From NCBI RefSeq assembly GCF_036884295.1, contig NZ_CP145608.1:558001-622000 (forward strand): 64,000 bases of DNA, read 5' to 3'. Positions 63,687 to 64,000 of the stretch are shown in pieces. The notes beneath the pieces are model-generated. The model ran no database searches. It had not been told where the DNA came from and saw only the letters and a list, made by a program, of their open reading frames with translations. The first letter of the stretch is position 1. Each line of letters starts with the position of its first letter. The position numbers were made by a program, and so were the translations under genes. Source of the stretch: Brochothrix thermosphacta DSM 20171 = FSL F6-1036. Its GTDB lineage: Bacteria > Bacillota > Bacilli > Lactobacillales > Listeriaceae.

Positions 63687-64000
<314 letters not shown>

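Overview
The window looks like an ordinary chromosomal segment of a low-GC, Gram-positive Bacillota. Lipoteichoic acid synthase, sortase A, D-Ala-D-Ala ligase, strong GGAGG ribosome binding sites and Rho-independent terminators all point that way. Gene content and order (MFS–pepS–dgkB–flavodoxin–map and ytoI–nrnA–dnaE–accDA–pfkA) resemble Listeriaceae, and a Brochothrix-like organism is my best inference from memory. No 16S gene is present to confirm it. I see no prophage, insertion sequence, CRISPR array or rRNA.

Layout. 1–2.7 kb: end of the lactate-utilization operon lutABC. 2.7–6.7 kb: PLP aldolase, CPA1 Na+/H+ antiporter and NAD(P)-binding reductase. 6.8–11.3 kb: spermidine/putrescine operon (XRE-cupin regulator and potABCD) with a promoter and a palindromic operator candidate. 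11.4–14.7 kb: alpha-carbonic anhydrase, an esterase-like protein lacking its catalytic serine, pantothenate kinase and a 47-residue membrane microprotein. 14.9–21.5 kb: envelope and stress genes (YitT, LtaS, catalase with a PerR box, sortase A and a repeat-bearing membrane-anchored protein). 21.5–26.2 kb: Rrf2 operon with an unrecognised protein and a tyrosine phosphatase, then Dps, a HesB-like protein, an AI-2E-type permease and a DUF915 lipase. 26.3–31.4 kb: proBA, a LiaI/LiaH-like pair, and a TetR–hydrolase operon. 31.6–36.0 kb: two tandem PuuD-like amidotransferases, a GntR/HutC regulator and the ACT–PFL pair. 36.1–41.7 kb: two unrecognised genes, ddl, a cold-shock protein, an aquaglyceroporin with repeats upstream, a membrane-anchored DNase with an acidic downstream gene, and a thioesterase. 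42–50 kb: tRNA-Arg(CCT), deoC, MFS, pepS, dgkB, flavodoxin, two tandem map copies, DUF1128 and YihY. 50–64 kb: RlmD-type methyltransferase, GNAT, orphan LytTR protein, pepQ, ytoI, nrnA, exoA, dnaE, accDA and the start of pfkA.

Functional links. Polyamine or GABA metabolism recurs: PotABCD sits under a PuuR-like regulator, and two PuuD-like hydrolases lie further on. Oxidative-stress defence is represented by catalase and Dps. Envelope biology is represented by LtaS, SrtA, the LiaIH-like pair, Ddl and DgkB. Core DNA and lipid functions close the window.

Most unusual observations: a nested palindromic intergenic repeat present twice (14.7 and 53.3 kb); the esterase with Gly in place of the nucleophilic Ser; a DNase gene followed 7 bp later by a small acidic protein of unknown function; an orphan LytTR protein without a receiver domain; several microproteins; a recent tandem map duplication; and a directly repeated segment upstream of the aquaglyceroporin gene. 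None of these alone establishes a new system.
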